Assembly (NCBI GenBank): GCA_027924585.1
Contig: BSBM01000179.1
Coordinates: forward strand, 17,089,001 to 17,153,000
Length of the DNA: 64,000 nucleotides
Direction: 5' to 3'
From: Larix kaempferi
Taxonomy: Eukaryota > Streptophyta > Pinopsida > Pinales > Pinaceae
A program made the translations under genes and the position numbers. The notes beneath the pieces were generated by a model, which was not told the DNA's origin, ran no database searches, and saw only the letters and a program-made list of their open reading frames with translations. How positions within the stretch are numbered: position 1 is the stretch's first letter; each line of letters begins with the position of its first letter. This document shows, one piece after another, positions 1-11,663 of the stretch.

Positions 1-1390
1 TTGCAGTTGCCTCCAAAAAGCCACACCTCATGCCAATGCTGCAGATCCATACACCCACATCGGTGATAGGAAATCTGGCCATTCGAGCTGAGGTTGTTTC
101 TCTACTGCCAAAGTGATAGCTAGAGATTCACCCAAGTATCCAGGTTTCACTAGAAGGTTGAAGATTCCATTGGAACTTTTGATTTCTGTGTTTTTCTGGT
201 TCAACTATACCTCGAGGTAAGAATTTCATTCGTTAAAGCTCTGATCACCAATCAAAAAAGGGATTTGTCGTACCTCCAACTCGGATAGACCATCAATACC
301 ACCCTAGTTTCCCATGAATGGGCATCAATGCATGCAAATGGTAGATTTAATGGCTTTTCATCGTCATATAAACGCTTTTGAAGGCATTCCTGAAGCATTT
401 TCATCGAAGAACTCTTATCGTCACTATGTGTTTTCGCCTGAAAAGTGATAGTGAGTTCCTTCCACCTTCAAAGCTCAAATTACAAGAAACCACCATTGTT
501 TAGAGAAGTCAATTTATCATCCTCACACCGAATCGAGTAAGTCATCACCAACTCCTAGCTATACTTTGAAAATTCTTTTGCAAAATTGCGTCATTTTCCT
601 GTCATTCTCCTTCAGAATCTCTCCCTGTAAATCATCGGTTTTTCCTTGAATAATCATCCATAAGGCTACCTAGTCTTCAACCCTGAAATTCAACATGACT
701 GGAAAGAGAAAGGCAGTCTTAAGAAGCTCCTCCTCCCAAGCTATTTCTAGCAAGTCTGAAGCTAGTGATTTCTAATCCTCTCAAGGCCCTCTCCTTTCGT
801 CGATCGATGGTCCTACATAGCCACCCCTCGAACCACGAAATGTACTCCCAAACAACTGATAGGATATTCTTGTGGCAAATTCCTAGCCTCAAACTCTTCT
901 AGCAAGTTGTGGTCTGATGGTTCAACCAAGCATATTGTACCATACATGTTTTCATGTCCCGAGTTCATTCAATTATGTGCCAAAAATTTCAACTTGGTCA
1001 CCTCCGCTATCACTACAGACGATGGTTAGACCATGTTATTCTAGATTATCGGATTTTCCATGTCTCTGAAGCTAGGGACCGACACAGGAAAGGAGATGTT
1101 ATCTCATGAAATGCAAACTGCAAGATATAGGAAGATGGGCCTTGTCCATCAAACTATAAGGTAATAATTTCTGTTACATTTATCATCAATTCGAGTTTGT
1201 AAACATACGAGGTGCAAGACAAAGTATATGCAAATATAAGGCAAGGTGCTTCTAGAACTATGAAATCCACTCACCAATCACCACACAACCATTGAAAACC
1301 AAACTTGTAGATAAAAAGGAACTTAAATCTTGAGATATCAATCAAGAGTGGTTTCATTCCATTATGAGCTCCTAAGATAGAAATGCAGGT

Positions 1391-1426
<36 letters not shown>

Positions 1427-1814
1427 CTTGGTGATCAATAGTACTATGTGAGTCCCATTTCAAAGGAATAGATTAGTGCTTAGAAAGACATATTTTTAAA
1501 TAAAAGCTACGAACAATAAGCAAAGCACATGTTTCAACAAAAACAATAGATGCAATGCAAGTAAAACACATGTCAACGAGTTCTACAACAAACATTTTGT
1601 ATACAAATCATTTTTTACATTATGTATTTGCCAAGATCATATATAACTTGTTTTATGTTATTGTCAAAGTTGCCATGGATAGATAGAGGTAGAACATACT
1701 ATAACCAAAAAATAATCATTATTTTTTTTTAAATAAAACAAAATTAATAGATTAAAATAGATAAAAAAGTATTACCAATATATATATATAGAAATCTACC
1801 AAAATAATTACCTT
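1..1814. other. Unassigned AT-rich sequence
   Basis: No supported gene. A start codon near 695 opens a short Ser/Lys-rich reading (MTGKRKAVLRSSSSQ) that meets a stop within about 30 codons. The following 400 bases hold only broken frames. This could be the remnant of a retroelement leader and gag, but no domain is visible. Confidence 0.4.
1393..1424. repeat. (TA)n microsatellite
   Basis: About 16 uninterrupted TA dinucleotides read directly from the sequence. Confidence 0.95.
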
Positions 1815-1819
1815 AATGA

Positions 1820-2245
1820 AGGGATGTTAGTCATGAGTTTTTACCCCACCAAATTTATCTTTCTTCGTTAAGATATTCTTTATGTCTGAATAAAATACCA
1901 TGGAATTTTTAATTTTCCGAATGACCTCTTTTACAACATTACTTCTTGCTCTAGAAATAACCATGGAAAACTATTTCGGTCTACTCCATTGCTATTTGAA
2001 TCAATCATATTTTGCATTGCATGATTTGCTTCTTGAATGTCACTGCAGATTTTGACAATTTTTTCTTTGTTACTCCTTCCATCTAAGATTCATCACAACA
2101 TTTTTGTTGTGTTCTTCCTAATATGCATTAAATCAAACAAATAAGCTATTTGTAGGTACTCATAGCATGGAAACCTATTGAATTGTTTGGAGTAACTTTT
2201 CATTCCTCGTGGAAGCTAATCAATACCTTGATGACCTTTATGAAA
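1820..2245 (-). pseudogene. CACTA Tnp2-like transposase fragment
   Basis: The minus strand can be read, across several stops and shifts, as a stretch resembling plant Tnp2-type transposases of CACTA (En/Spm) DNA transposons. Landmarks in order are LPRGMKSYSKQFNRFP, then YLFDLMHIRKNTTKML (compare the family's D-x-MHI-x-KN motif), then an LDGR-N-KEKI helix region. After these come an FPWLF-EQE segment and a decayed K-THDW-like end near 1830. No intact ORF, terminal CACTA repeat or target duplication is visible. The assignment rests on remembered family motifs, so an alignment is needed to settle it. It is clearly non-functional. Confidence 0.45.
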
Positions 2246-2689
2246 CACAAATGAAATTACAACAATAATTGTTTGGAGAATAATATTGTATGTGGATCTT
2301 ATCTCATATGAGGTTTCCCCCTCAAAGAGGTAAGTTAATGTAAGGAGTTGATTCATCCATTAAAATAATCAATTTGATATTAATAAAAGTGTGGATTATT
2401 GTTGGCACCTATTGTGTTATCTCGTGTGATTGAATTTTCATATTTTGGTATACTACAAGTGGTAGTAGAGTGGATACCAACTTATGATTGAATACTTGGT
2501 ATAATACAAACTAGTATCAAAACACTTTCTTGGGCCAAAGAAAAGTAAGTATTTTTTTTATTTGCAAGTTTTCATAATGCGAAAGAGGGTTGCGACACTC
2601 AGGTCCATTTATGAGACTTTTTCATTCAAATTTCCAAAATTGACTTGCAGATATGAATTCCTCTTAGAAAATACATGATTTTAAAAATC
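2246..2689. other. Unassigned gap before element C
   Basis: AT-rich sequence with no recognisable coding or repeat structure. Confidence 0.4.
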
Positions 2690-3091
2690 TGTTGGAATAT
2701 TCACCAATATTGAAGAGGGGGGGGGGTGAATCAATATTGAGCACATTTTACCATTTCAAACTTCAAACGGAACAAGTAAATATTAATCATTAACAATTGC
2801 ATTCATCATCACATAAAATATATACAGTATACAATGACATTCATCATCACATAAACTATATACAATATACAAGAGATTTTACGTGGAAACTCGAATGGGA
2901 GAAAACCATAGAATGCTTTTCTTATATAGTACAAAGATTACATTCAATTGATTTGCCAACACCCATTAGAAGGAAGCACCCACCATCTATTTTTTCTACC
3001 ACCAATTAGGAGGCACTAACCCCTTGCGAGCACCAACTCATTGATTTCTTTAGTAGCACAAACTAGAAGGAGGCATCGACCCCCTTGTGAG
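2690..3091 (-). repeat. Element C 3' LTR, outer segment
   Basis: Starts TGTTGGAATATTCACC followed by a G10 run at 2717-2726. It contains GGAGGCA...CCCCTTG-GAGCACCAACTCA motifs that resume immediately after element A at 10360, showing the LTR was split by A. A short ORF at 2797-3009 lies in this segment and is not considered coding. Confidence 0.7.
3087..3091. repeat. Target-site duplication of element A (left)
   Basis: GTGAG, matched exactly at 10355-10359 on the other side of the element. Confidence 0.9.
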
Positions 3092-5174
3092 TGTCATGCC
3101 CCCGATTTTGGCTCATCCAGTACCATGGGTGAAAGTGGGCAAGATCAACCCCTAAGGGAATTATATGGTATTAGTTCTATTTGCTTATAATTATTCTTAG
3201 CCCAAGTCTCACAAAATTGGCAAATTTATTTATTAAAGGTTATTTTGATAAATAAAATTAATGGATAATGAGCAAGTGGGCCAAGAGGGCACCCATGTGG
3301 AATATGTTGCCAAAATGGAGTAGGGTGTATTTTTGGAGACAATTATACAACAGGAGTTAATTAATCATTAATTAATTGATTAAATGCTGAAGTGTGAATT
3401 AATTCTGAGTTGTAATATTTTTATTAATAAATATTGGCAAGTGGCGATGATAAGGTTGGAGGAATTACGTGGAGTAGAAGTCAAGTAAACACTAGAGTCC
3501 AAAAATGTTGCCAAAATGGAGAAAAGAGGCTTATTTCAGGAAAAGTAGCATAAATCTAGGAAAAGCGGGGAAGTTTTGAAAGCAAGAAAGTTTTGAAAGT
3601 AGGAAAGTTTAGAAAAGGAAGAAAAATCAGAAAAAGTGGAAAGAAAGAAAAGCCAAGCAAAGCAAAGCAATGAAAGTATGTCCACTCATGGGTGACCTAT
3701 TCTCACAGGTCACCAAGTTAAGTAACTTGCTTAGCAGGTTATCATCAAGTTTATAAAAGAAGCCAACCAACTCCCATTAACAACTTTTTGATCATATTTG
3801 TAATTTGTGAATGAGAGATCTGAGCTACTCATCTATTGAGTGTTGTGCCTCAACTATTCCTCTTGGGTGATGTGCCTCAAGTTCTTGTGAGTGTCCTATG
3901 AGTGTTATGCAGGTCCAACAATCAATACTACAGCCAGTAACACTTAGTACAGTTCAACCACAAAGATCTAATGTCAGATTGAAGAGGAGGCCACCATTGA
4001 AGGAGATTTGCAGTTAGATTTAGTGGAGGAACACCAATGGAAGAAGATAATTATGGAGAGATGTTCTCAGGACCTCCAGTGAAGTTTATCAACTAAAGAT
4101 TGTAGACATTAGATGCTGCTATATTCCAGAAATCAAAGTTCATATCGAATCTCTAATCTTCTCCTACTCCTACTACTCACTCAACCGGTTTTGGAGATAA
4201 TTTTCCTAAAGGAGAGAACCAGTTGAATATGGCATCCATTGAAGACCAGCATGTTCAGAATGTAGCAAGTTCAACCATCTAATCAGTAGATGGACTGATA
4301 ATAACCACCATTACAGATCCGAAGTAACTTCTCTCTTCTCTTCTCTATTTCTCCACTATTGTAACAGAAAACTAGCCAACGAGGCATCATGATTTGAGAA
4401 GCTAGCATTAATAAAAGAAGGACTGTTCTAAATGTCAGATTTTGAGTTTTATGGATGGAATATGTTATATCAGAGTTGAAATTAATATCAGAGCAGAGTT
4501 TTTAATTTTTAAAAGCAGTTTGTGAAGTTAAAATACAAGACTAGCTAGATTGATGTCATTTCTAGACTAGTTTCACCGCTTTTACTGCCAAATCCATTCT
4601 AAGAAATATTTTTACATTCTGTCAGTTGGAGAAGGTCATTAACTCAGTCTAGTATCCATATCAGTCCTTAAATTCAGAACTTTGAATCCTTTAGACCCTG
4701 TTTGTAAGGTTTGGAAAATTATTAGCTCAACAATCCCAAGAGAGCCCAAAAACCCCAAATCTTTCCAAACTCTCACAAATCTAAAAAAATACCTTCCTGA
4801 ACATAACCAACATTCATTTGACTGATTTAAAATCTGTTATTAACTTCCAGTATCCCCACCTGTTCAGTATGCATATGCCAACTACCCAATAAGCCTCGAA
4901 GTAGGCATAGACTTGCTCTATGTTGAAAAGTGAATGGTGCTGGTATCTTGTGCATAAGACAAATCTGATTTGATATCCTGACATGATGTTGCACCTAACC
5001 TCATACATTTTCCAGAATTAAATATTCATCCCACCATTCTCATCCCTTACCTCAGTACCCCTCACTTACCTCCCGCACTATTCAAAGAAATTGACAGAAA
5101 TTTTACTAGTAAAGTTTAGGAAATTTTTTGGAGTTGAGATAATATCTTGGTTGAACTTTCCCAGGGATATTACA
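3092..5174 (+). repeat. Element A 5' LTR
   Basis: Begins TGTCATGCCCCCGATTTTGG and ends GGATATTACA, directly before the primer-binding site. It matches 8295-10354 along its whole length. Confidence 0.92.
3752..3758 (+). promoter_or_regulatory. TATA box in element A 5' LTR
   Basis: TATAAAA in the middle of the LTR, conserved at 8934-8940 in the 3' LTR. This is the expected place for the U3 promoter that starts genomic RNA. Confidence 0.6.
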
Positions 5175-5175
5175 G

Positions 5176-5187
5176 TGGTACCAGAGC
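5176..5187 (+). other. Primer-binding site, initiator tRNA-Met type
   Basis: TGGTACCAGAGC lies one base after the LTR. It differs at one position from the usual plant iMet site TGGTATCAGAGC. Confidence 0.85.
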
Positions 5188-5265
5188 ACTTTCCTTGGCT
5201 CACCCTGTGGAAATAAATAATCTCAATGATTGAAGGAAGATTGAAGATCTTCTCATGAATGCAAA

Positions 5266-7774
5266 ATGTGGCTCCTACCAGTCAGTGAAGAAGAAGAATT
5301 TTATTTTGAGCCATATGAAGAGGAGGAGACAACCCCTGTTGGAAATTTCTATTTGCAAAAAGTTGAATATGATCACCTTGCTGAACAAATGTTTGAAGAG
5401 GACATAGGAAATGACCTACCTATGACTAATTGGGATTATGGAGGTAACCCAAAGAAATCCTATGAGTACTTCATGGAGTACTATGCCTTGAAGAAGGAGG
5501 TTCAGAAGTCCTTGACCTTTAGAGACTATTGTGATTTGGAGATTTAGAGGTTGTTCAAAGACCCCTACAATAGTGATAGCAAAACAAGGATTGCACATAT
5601 GGTTGATGGTGTGTGCAAAGAATTTGATGCAAGATTTTTACCCCTAGGAGCTAAGATGGAAGGGAGGGATAAATATGTGTCCTCATGGCCAGGAAAAACC
5701 AAAGGAGGAAACCAAGAGCAACCTAGTTGTTCGGGTGGAGAAGAAGTAGGAAAAAATAAAGATGAAGTTTCATCCCTACAAATGGATCCATCCCAATCTC
5801 AGGGAAAATGAATCAAGAAGGAATTTTCATCAAGGCCATTGGCAATGCCAAGCATTGCAAGACTGTTTGGTTTTCCTTCAAGAAGGAAGTCCAAAGGTTG
5901 TGATCTGAGTACCACACAATGTGGAGAGACATCAAGTTTCTTGGAAAGAAATGACCAAGAAGACCTTGTTGGTGCCCCATTACTCCAAGAAGTGGATAAA
6001 GAAGATCAATGCATAGTGGAAGATCCAGCAGTCAAACATTTGATTGTTGGTGATGAGGGAGGTAAAATCACTCTCAATCTTTTAATGGTTGATTTCAAAA
6101 CAAGTGCAGAAGAAATGGGACGGATTGATGAAGGTGAGACATCTTTTGGATCTGATCCAAAAGAGGGACATAATTCAGATTTACAATCACCCCTTGAGCC
6201 TCACCAGGAAGCAAAAATTGAGCACATCTCAGTAGGGTGTGAAGCAGAGAAATGGGTGGATGAAAAAGCCATCAAACTTCCACTGCATAAGGAGGAGAAC
6301 ATGACACCTGGTGAATTAGTAATTTCTGATTTTAATGTGCCTTTAGGTCAATCTGATGTTGCATCCACTTCCATTGAAAAGTTCAGAATGGTTGAGCCCC
6401 ATAGTGATGAGATTTAGAATTATGGTGTAAAAAATGAAAGAAGTATGAAGGCTAAAACCTTAAGAGAAGATCTTACTGTTGCACCAAGGATGAATGAGCA
6501 CTTATGTTGCAGCCCAAATTATGTTTTTGAAGACATAAAAGATGAATATATTGCAGCAACAACATATAGATCAGATTTCAAAACCTCAAGTGCAGCACTA
6601 CATTAAATTGATCCGGTGATGGAGAATGAAGAGGAAGAACATCTGCAAGAAATTCATCTTCTTGCAGGATCTTTAAAGATGGATGAACATAAGATCCAAG
6701 AAGCCCTTCAAACCCTCAATTACACACATTCCTTAATGAATAACCTTTGTTGGAATTTGGGGGAGCAGTCTTCCATGAGAGACAGGAAGAATTTCAGAAA
6801 TACATAGCAAGCATAAAAGGTAAATTATTGAACCGGCTTTCTGATAGAGATAGTTTATTGGAGCTTGTAGAATTGTTTTATGGTACATCCTTGAGGGATG
6901 ATGAAGAGATTAGCAAACTCAATGATGAATTAATGGCCACCAATATTCTTTGAGAAGCACTCAAAGTGCCCTCCAAGAATCCAAGGCAGAAATATTGTAG
7001 CTTCATGAAAAGTTGCAAAGATCCCCCCTACCCTCCTACACATCATGTAGTCAACTTCATTTGGGTGAAATCATTTTTGATCATAGGGAGGAACCTCATG
7101 AGGTGGTGGATCATGATGATCATTCATTTTTATATGTGTTTGAAGAGTGTGCAGAACAGTTTGATGAGAACCAAGCACTTGACTTTTTTCCAAGGGAACT
7201 GGAGTTGTTCCTTGAAGACAGTCACTCTTCCATGGAAGAGTGGGATGAGAGAACCCAATTTGGGCCAGCCAATAATGAAGAATTTGCAGCCATAAGTCTG
7301 ATTACTGAAGGTTGCATACATACAAAGAAGGTTCACAATTCTTTTCCACCTATGTTGGATTCATCAATAACCATGGAGAATGAACAATGGGTGAAGAAGT
7401 TTTTCTTGTTGATGCCACATATACCATAGGTGGATCATGATATGCTCCTATGGAGGATAGATCCTATTGCAGCAGAGATGGCTGATTTCAGTTCATGTGA
7501 ATCAGCAAGCAAGATATTCGATTCATCCATTGGATGGATGGATAGAGGAATCACTAAAAAAGGAAATCTCGAAGGTAAAAGGTTTTATTGTTTCTGCAAT
7601 AAATTTTCTATTATAACTGACATTGTCTTGAATTGTGAGCAACAACAAAAGTATATTTTGCAGCCATTTGATGTCACTCATCCACATATGGATTGGGTAA
7701 AAGATTACCTGACAAACATGAAACCTCCTTGCAAATTTTTTTATGCTTATGGTCAAGGGAAGGCATCTAAGTAG
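5266..7774 (+). pseudogene. Element A gag-like acidic protein, decayed
   Basis: This is the only substantial coding signal of element A. The pieces are an N-terminal part from MWLLPVSEEEEFYFEPYEEE (93 codons, stop at 5547), a continuation at 5551-5811, and a 192-codon block at 5839-6417. After more stops and frame changes come blocks at 6616-6807, 7013-7429 and 7430-7774. The composition is Glu/Asp-rich with little hydrophobic patterning. I see no CCHC knuckle, protease DTG/DSG, YVDD or integrase triad. The NYGGNPKKSYEYF-like segment and the following charged helix could be a capsid-like domain, but this is a guess. I do not recognise the protein. Several stops fall where the same frame resumes at once, indicating recent nonsense decay of a once continuous ORF. 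Confidence 0.6.
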
Positions 7775-8294
7775 GCAAGTTGCCAAGATAAATTAATGGA
7801 ACATTTTACTTGCAGAAGTAGGCCTATGTGGAGGGATGCTTGAAATTTTTCTCCAATGGCAGAGAGTTGAGTCATTGGATGTTTTCACTGAAAGAATTTT
7901 TTTTCTATCCACTTGGTTTAGTTGGCAGTAATGTCCTTTCAGTTATTCCTCGGATAAAAAGGCACATGTCTGATGACAGATTCACTAAATTGATTTTGAT
8001 GATTGAGAAAATGTAGTTGATACTTTGGGATCCGAGCATTCATTGGAGTGACAGATTGTCAAAGGTGATAGAACATTTTTGGTCCTTGCAGGAGAAACAG
8101 CGGGATCCAGGAATTCTGCTCAAGTTATCCGAACTGGGTTGAAAATTTTGTTCATTGCTGGTTAATTGCAGATATAAATTACAGTGCAGTTTTCATTTTC
8201 CTTTCATAGTCATAATTATAATCAGAGTGGTGCAGCAGAAGCTTGGTGGAGTCCTGACATTGCTTGAGGACAAGCAATCTTGGGAAGGGAGGAC
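7775..8294 (+). other. Element A 3' internal region and purine tract
   Basis: Broken continuation of the element A frame. A 62-codon ORF at 7828-8016 ends in basic and Met-rich sequence. The region finishes with the polypurine tract GGGAAGGGAGGA at 8282-8293, directly before the 3' LTR. Confidence 0.7.
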
Positions 8295-10354
8295 TGTCAT
8301 GTCTCCAATTTTGGCTCATCCAGTACCATGGGTGAAAGTGGACAAGATAAACCCCTAAGGGAATTATATGGTATTAATTCTATTTGCTTAGAATGATTCT
8401 TAGCCTAAGTCTCACAAAATTGGCAAATTTATTTATTAAAGGTTATTTTGATAAATAAAATTAATGGATAATGAGCAAGTGGGCCAAGAGGGCACCCATG
8501 TGGAATATGTTGCCAAAATGGAGTAGGGTGTATTTTTGGAGGCAATTATACAACAAGAGTTAATTAATCATTAATTAATTGATTAAATGCTGAAGTGTGA
8601 ATTAATTTTGAGTTGTAATATTTTTATTAATAAATATTGCTAATATATATTGGCAAGTGGTGATGATAAGGTTGGAGGAATTACTTGGAGTAGAAGTCAA
8701 GTAAACACTAGAGTCCAAAAATGTTGCCAAAATGGAGAAAAGAGGTTTATTTAAGGAAAAACAACATAAATCCAAGAAAAGCAGGAAAGTTTTGAAAATG
8801 AAGGAAAATAAGAAAAAGTGGAAAGAAAGAAAAGCCAAGCAAAGCAAATCAAGGAAAGTATGTCCACTCATGGGTGACCTATTCTCATAGGTCACCAAGC
8901 TAAGTAACTTGCTCAGCAGGTCATCATGACGTTTATAAAAGAAGCCAACCAACTCCCATTAACAACATTTTGATCATTTTGTAATTTGTGAATGAGAGCT
9001 CTGAGCTACTCATCTGTTGAGTGTTGTGCCTCAAATATTCCTCTTAGGTGATGTGCCCCAAGGCCTTGTGAGTGTCTTATGAGTGTTATGCAGGTCCAAC
9101 AATCAATACTACAGCCAGTAACACTTAGTACAGTTCAGCCACAAAGATCTAATGTCAGATTGAAGAGGAGGCCACCGTTGAAGGAGATTTGTAGCTAGAT
9201 TTAGTGGAGGAATACTAGTGGAAGAAGATAATTATGGAGAGATGTTCTCAGGACCATCAATGAAGTGTATCAGCGGAATATTGCAGACATTAGATGCTTC
9301 TATATTCAAGAAATCAAAGTTCAGATCGAATCTCTAATCTTCTCCTACTCCTACTACTCACTTAGCCGGTTTTGGAGATGATTTTCCTAAAGGAGAGAAC
9401 CAGTTGAAGATGGCATCCATTGAAGACCAACATGTTCAGAATGCAACAAGTTTAGCCATCTAATCAGTAAATGGACTGATAATAACCACCATTACAGATG
9501 TGAAGTAACTTCTCTCTTCTCTTCTCTATTTCTCCACTATTGTAACAGAAAACTAGCCTGTGAGGCATCATGATTTGAGAAGCTAGCATTAATAAAAGAA
9601 GGAATGTTCTAAATGTCAGATTTTGAGTTTTATGGATGGAACATGTTATATCAGAGTTGAAATTAATATCAGAGCAGAGTTTTTAATTCTTAAAAGTAGT
9701 TTGTGAAGTTAAAATATAAGATTAGCTAGATTGATGTCATTTCTAGACTAGTTTCACCGCTTTTACTGCCAAATCCATTATAAGAAATACTTTTACATTT
9801 TGTCAGTTGGAGAAGGTCATTAACTTAGTCTAGTATACATATTAGTCCTTAAATCCAGAACTTTGAAGCCTTTAGACCCTGTTTGTAAGGTTTGGAAAAT
9901 GACTAGCTCAACAATCCCAAGAGAGCCCAAAAACCCCAAATCTTTCCAAACTCCCACAAGTCTAAAAAATACCTTCATGAACATAACCAACATTCATTTG
10001 ACTGATTTAAACTCTGTTATTAACTTTCAGTATCCCCACCCGTCCAATATGCATATGCCAGCTACCCAGGAAGCCTCGAAGTAGGCATATACTTGCTCTA
10101 TGTTGAAAAGTGAATGGTGCTGGTACCTTGTGCATAAGAAAAATCTGATTTGATATCTTGACCTGATGCTGCACCTAACCTCATACATTTTCCAGAATTA
10201 AATATTCATCCTACCATCCTCATCCCTTACCTCAGTACCCCTCACTTACCTCCCGCACTGTTCGAAGAAATTGACAGAAAGTTTACTAGTAAAGTTTATG
10301 AATTTTTTTGGAGTTGAGTTAATATCTTGGTCGAAATTTCCCAAGGATATTACA
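8295..10354 (+). repeat. Element A 3' LTR
   Basis: Begins TGTCATGTCTCCAATTTTGG after the purine tract and ends GGATATTACA before the GTGAG duplication. The TATA box is at 8934-8940. The ORFs inside it (for example 9863-10084) are not considered genes. Confidence 0.92.
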
Positions 10355-10929
10355 GTGAGCACCAACTCACACTTCTCAAGCACCAACCTGAAGGAGACTA
10401 CAATCTCATGTCCTTGCCCCATCCTGCCACCCTGATATGAGTACGGGTATCAAGTTGTCACTGTCACTGTCTTCACACTGTTGCTGTCTTCACATTATCA
10501 CTGTCACCGTCACAATCACTGTCACTATTAGTGTAACTATTACAATCATTGTCACTGTCACTATCATTGTGTCAACTTGTACACGCCTCAAATCTATTCT
10601 CCAAATCCGCAATAAAACCTTCATGAAGAGGATCAAAACATATCTTTGAAATATTCAATATATCCTTCATGAAGCAATCATCCATAGACTTCATTTGTTT
10701 GCTTCTTCAAACAATTAGCATAATCATCTTCAAACCCTAGGTCATTCCAAGAGAGGAACCCTAGATCATGGCAATAACATCACCATAGTCCACACCAATG
10801 ACATTACAACAATATATGGCGATAACATCACCATAATTTATGCCATCACCATAATCTATGCCAAGATCATCACCATGATCTATGCCAATATCATCACCAT
10901 AATCTATGCCAATATCACCATAATTGATG
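10355..10929 (-). repeat. Element C 3' LTR, middle segment, with GTCACT-type minisatellite
   Basis: Resumes the outer segment after element A. Bases about 10455-10570 are a run of short GTCACTGTCAC/ATTATCACT-type repeats. From about 10570 it parallels the right LTR near 29790-30400: CCTTCATGAAGAGG, ATCATCCATAGACTTCATTT, and ATCACCATAATCTATGCC repeats. It is broken at 10929 by the next insertion. Confidence 0.7.
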
Positions 10930-10983
10930 TGTTAACGCCTAAATCTCGCACATATGCGACATTTTGACGATTCTTGCAATAAG

Positions 10984-11651
10984 TGTTGATGTATATGTAA
11001 CTTCGGAATGTATTTCATATATGTATATTGTACTCCTATAGAGATGGTATTATTCCTCTATATGGAAGTGTTTGTATTCCTATAGAGATGTTATTATTCC
11101 TCTATACGGAAGTTTCGTAACTTATACTTGATGGGTTATTAGACCACCTTGTTGGAGTCGGCCCTGTATAAGTCATGTGGGTCGAAGGGTTATTAGACCA
11201 CCCTATTGGGGGTCGGCCATGTGGGTCAAAGAGTTATTAGACCACCCTATTGGGTGTCGGCCTAGTCAGCATTAGGTTACGCGATTAAGTTAAGGTCGAC
11301 CTAGTAAAGGTTATTAGGCAAGTCAAGTCATGTATAAATAGAGTGCGGGAGGCACTCTATTTCATCATTCTATTCTCTCACACACACTTTGGAGAGTGGC
11401 GCACTTGTGGAGGAGGAGAAGCTGCTGCTAGGAGATGTCTATCTCTTATGCTTGGATTGTATCATTGCTCTATCTATCTCTGAGGAAGTTATTGGGGTTT
11501 TTCACCTTTATGGTTTTCCCCAAGTAAACTCCGTGTCTCTTGTGTGCTTGCATTATTGTGTCCATGATTGATATGTTGTAGATATGCTGTACATGTTATT
11601 CTCTCAGTTAAGATCCTAGATCAGATTGAAGTAAATTTTGAAAAACTAACA
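10984..11651 (+). repeat. Element B 5' LTR
   Basis: The TATA box TATAAATA is at 11333-11340. The paired motifs GGGTTATTAGACCACC and ATTCCTCTATA appear two or three times inside the LTR. The 60-codon ORF at 11389-11571 is also present in the other LTR. Confidence 0.9.
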
Positions 11652-11663
11652 TGGTATCAAAGC
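11652..11663 (+). other. Primer-binding site of element B
   Basis: TGGTATCAAAGC directly abuts the LTR. It differs at one position from the plant iMet site. Confidence 0.85.

Larger units (their letters stand above)
3092..10354 (+). mobile_element. Element A: complete non-autonomous LTR retrotransposon
   Basis: The structure is complete: two LTRs of about 2.08 kb, TG...CA ends, a primer-binding site matching initiator tRNA-Met, a purine tract and perfect 5-bp target duplications. The internal part is only about 3.1 kb and has no protease, RT, RNase H or integrase motif. It carries instead one decayed acidic gag-like reading frame. The LTRs remain closely alike apart from scattered substitutions and small indels, for example an extra 13 bases or so near 8640. 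The element is therefore younger than C. Mobilisation would require enzymes supplied by another element. Confidence 0.9.

Noticed and set aside
11389-11571. 60-codon ORF conserved in both LTRs of element B (also 17657-17839)
   Set aside because: LTR copies start identical, so shared openness is expected. No family motif, and the ORF sits at the transcript start region of the LTR.
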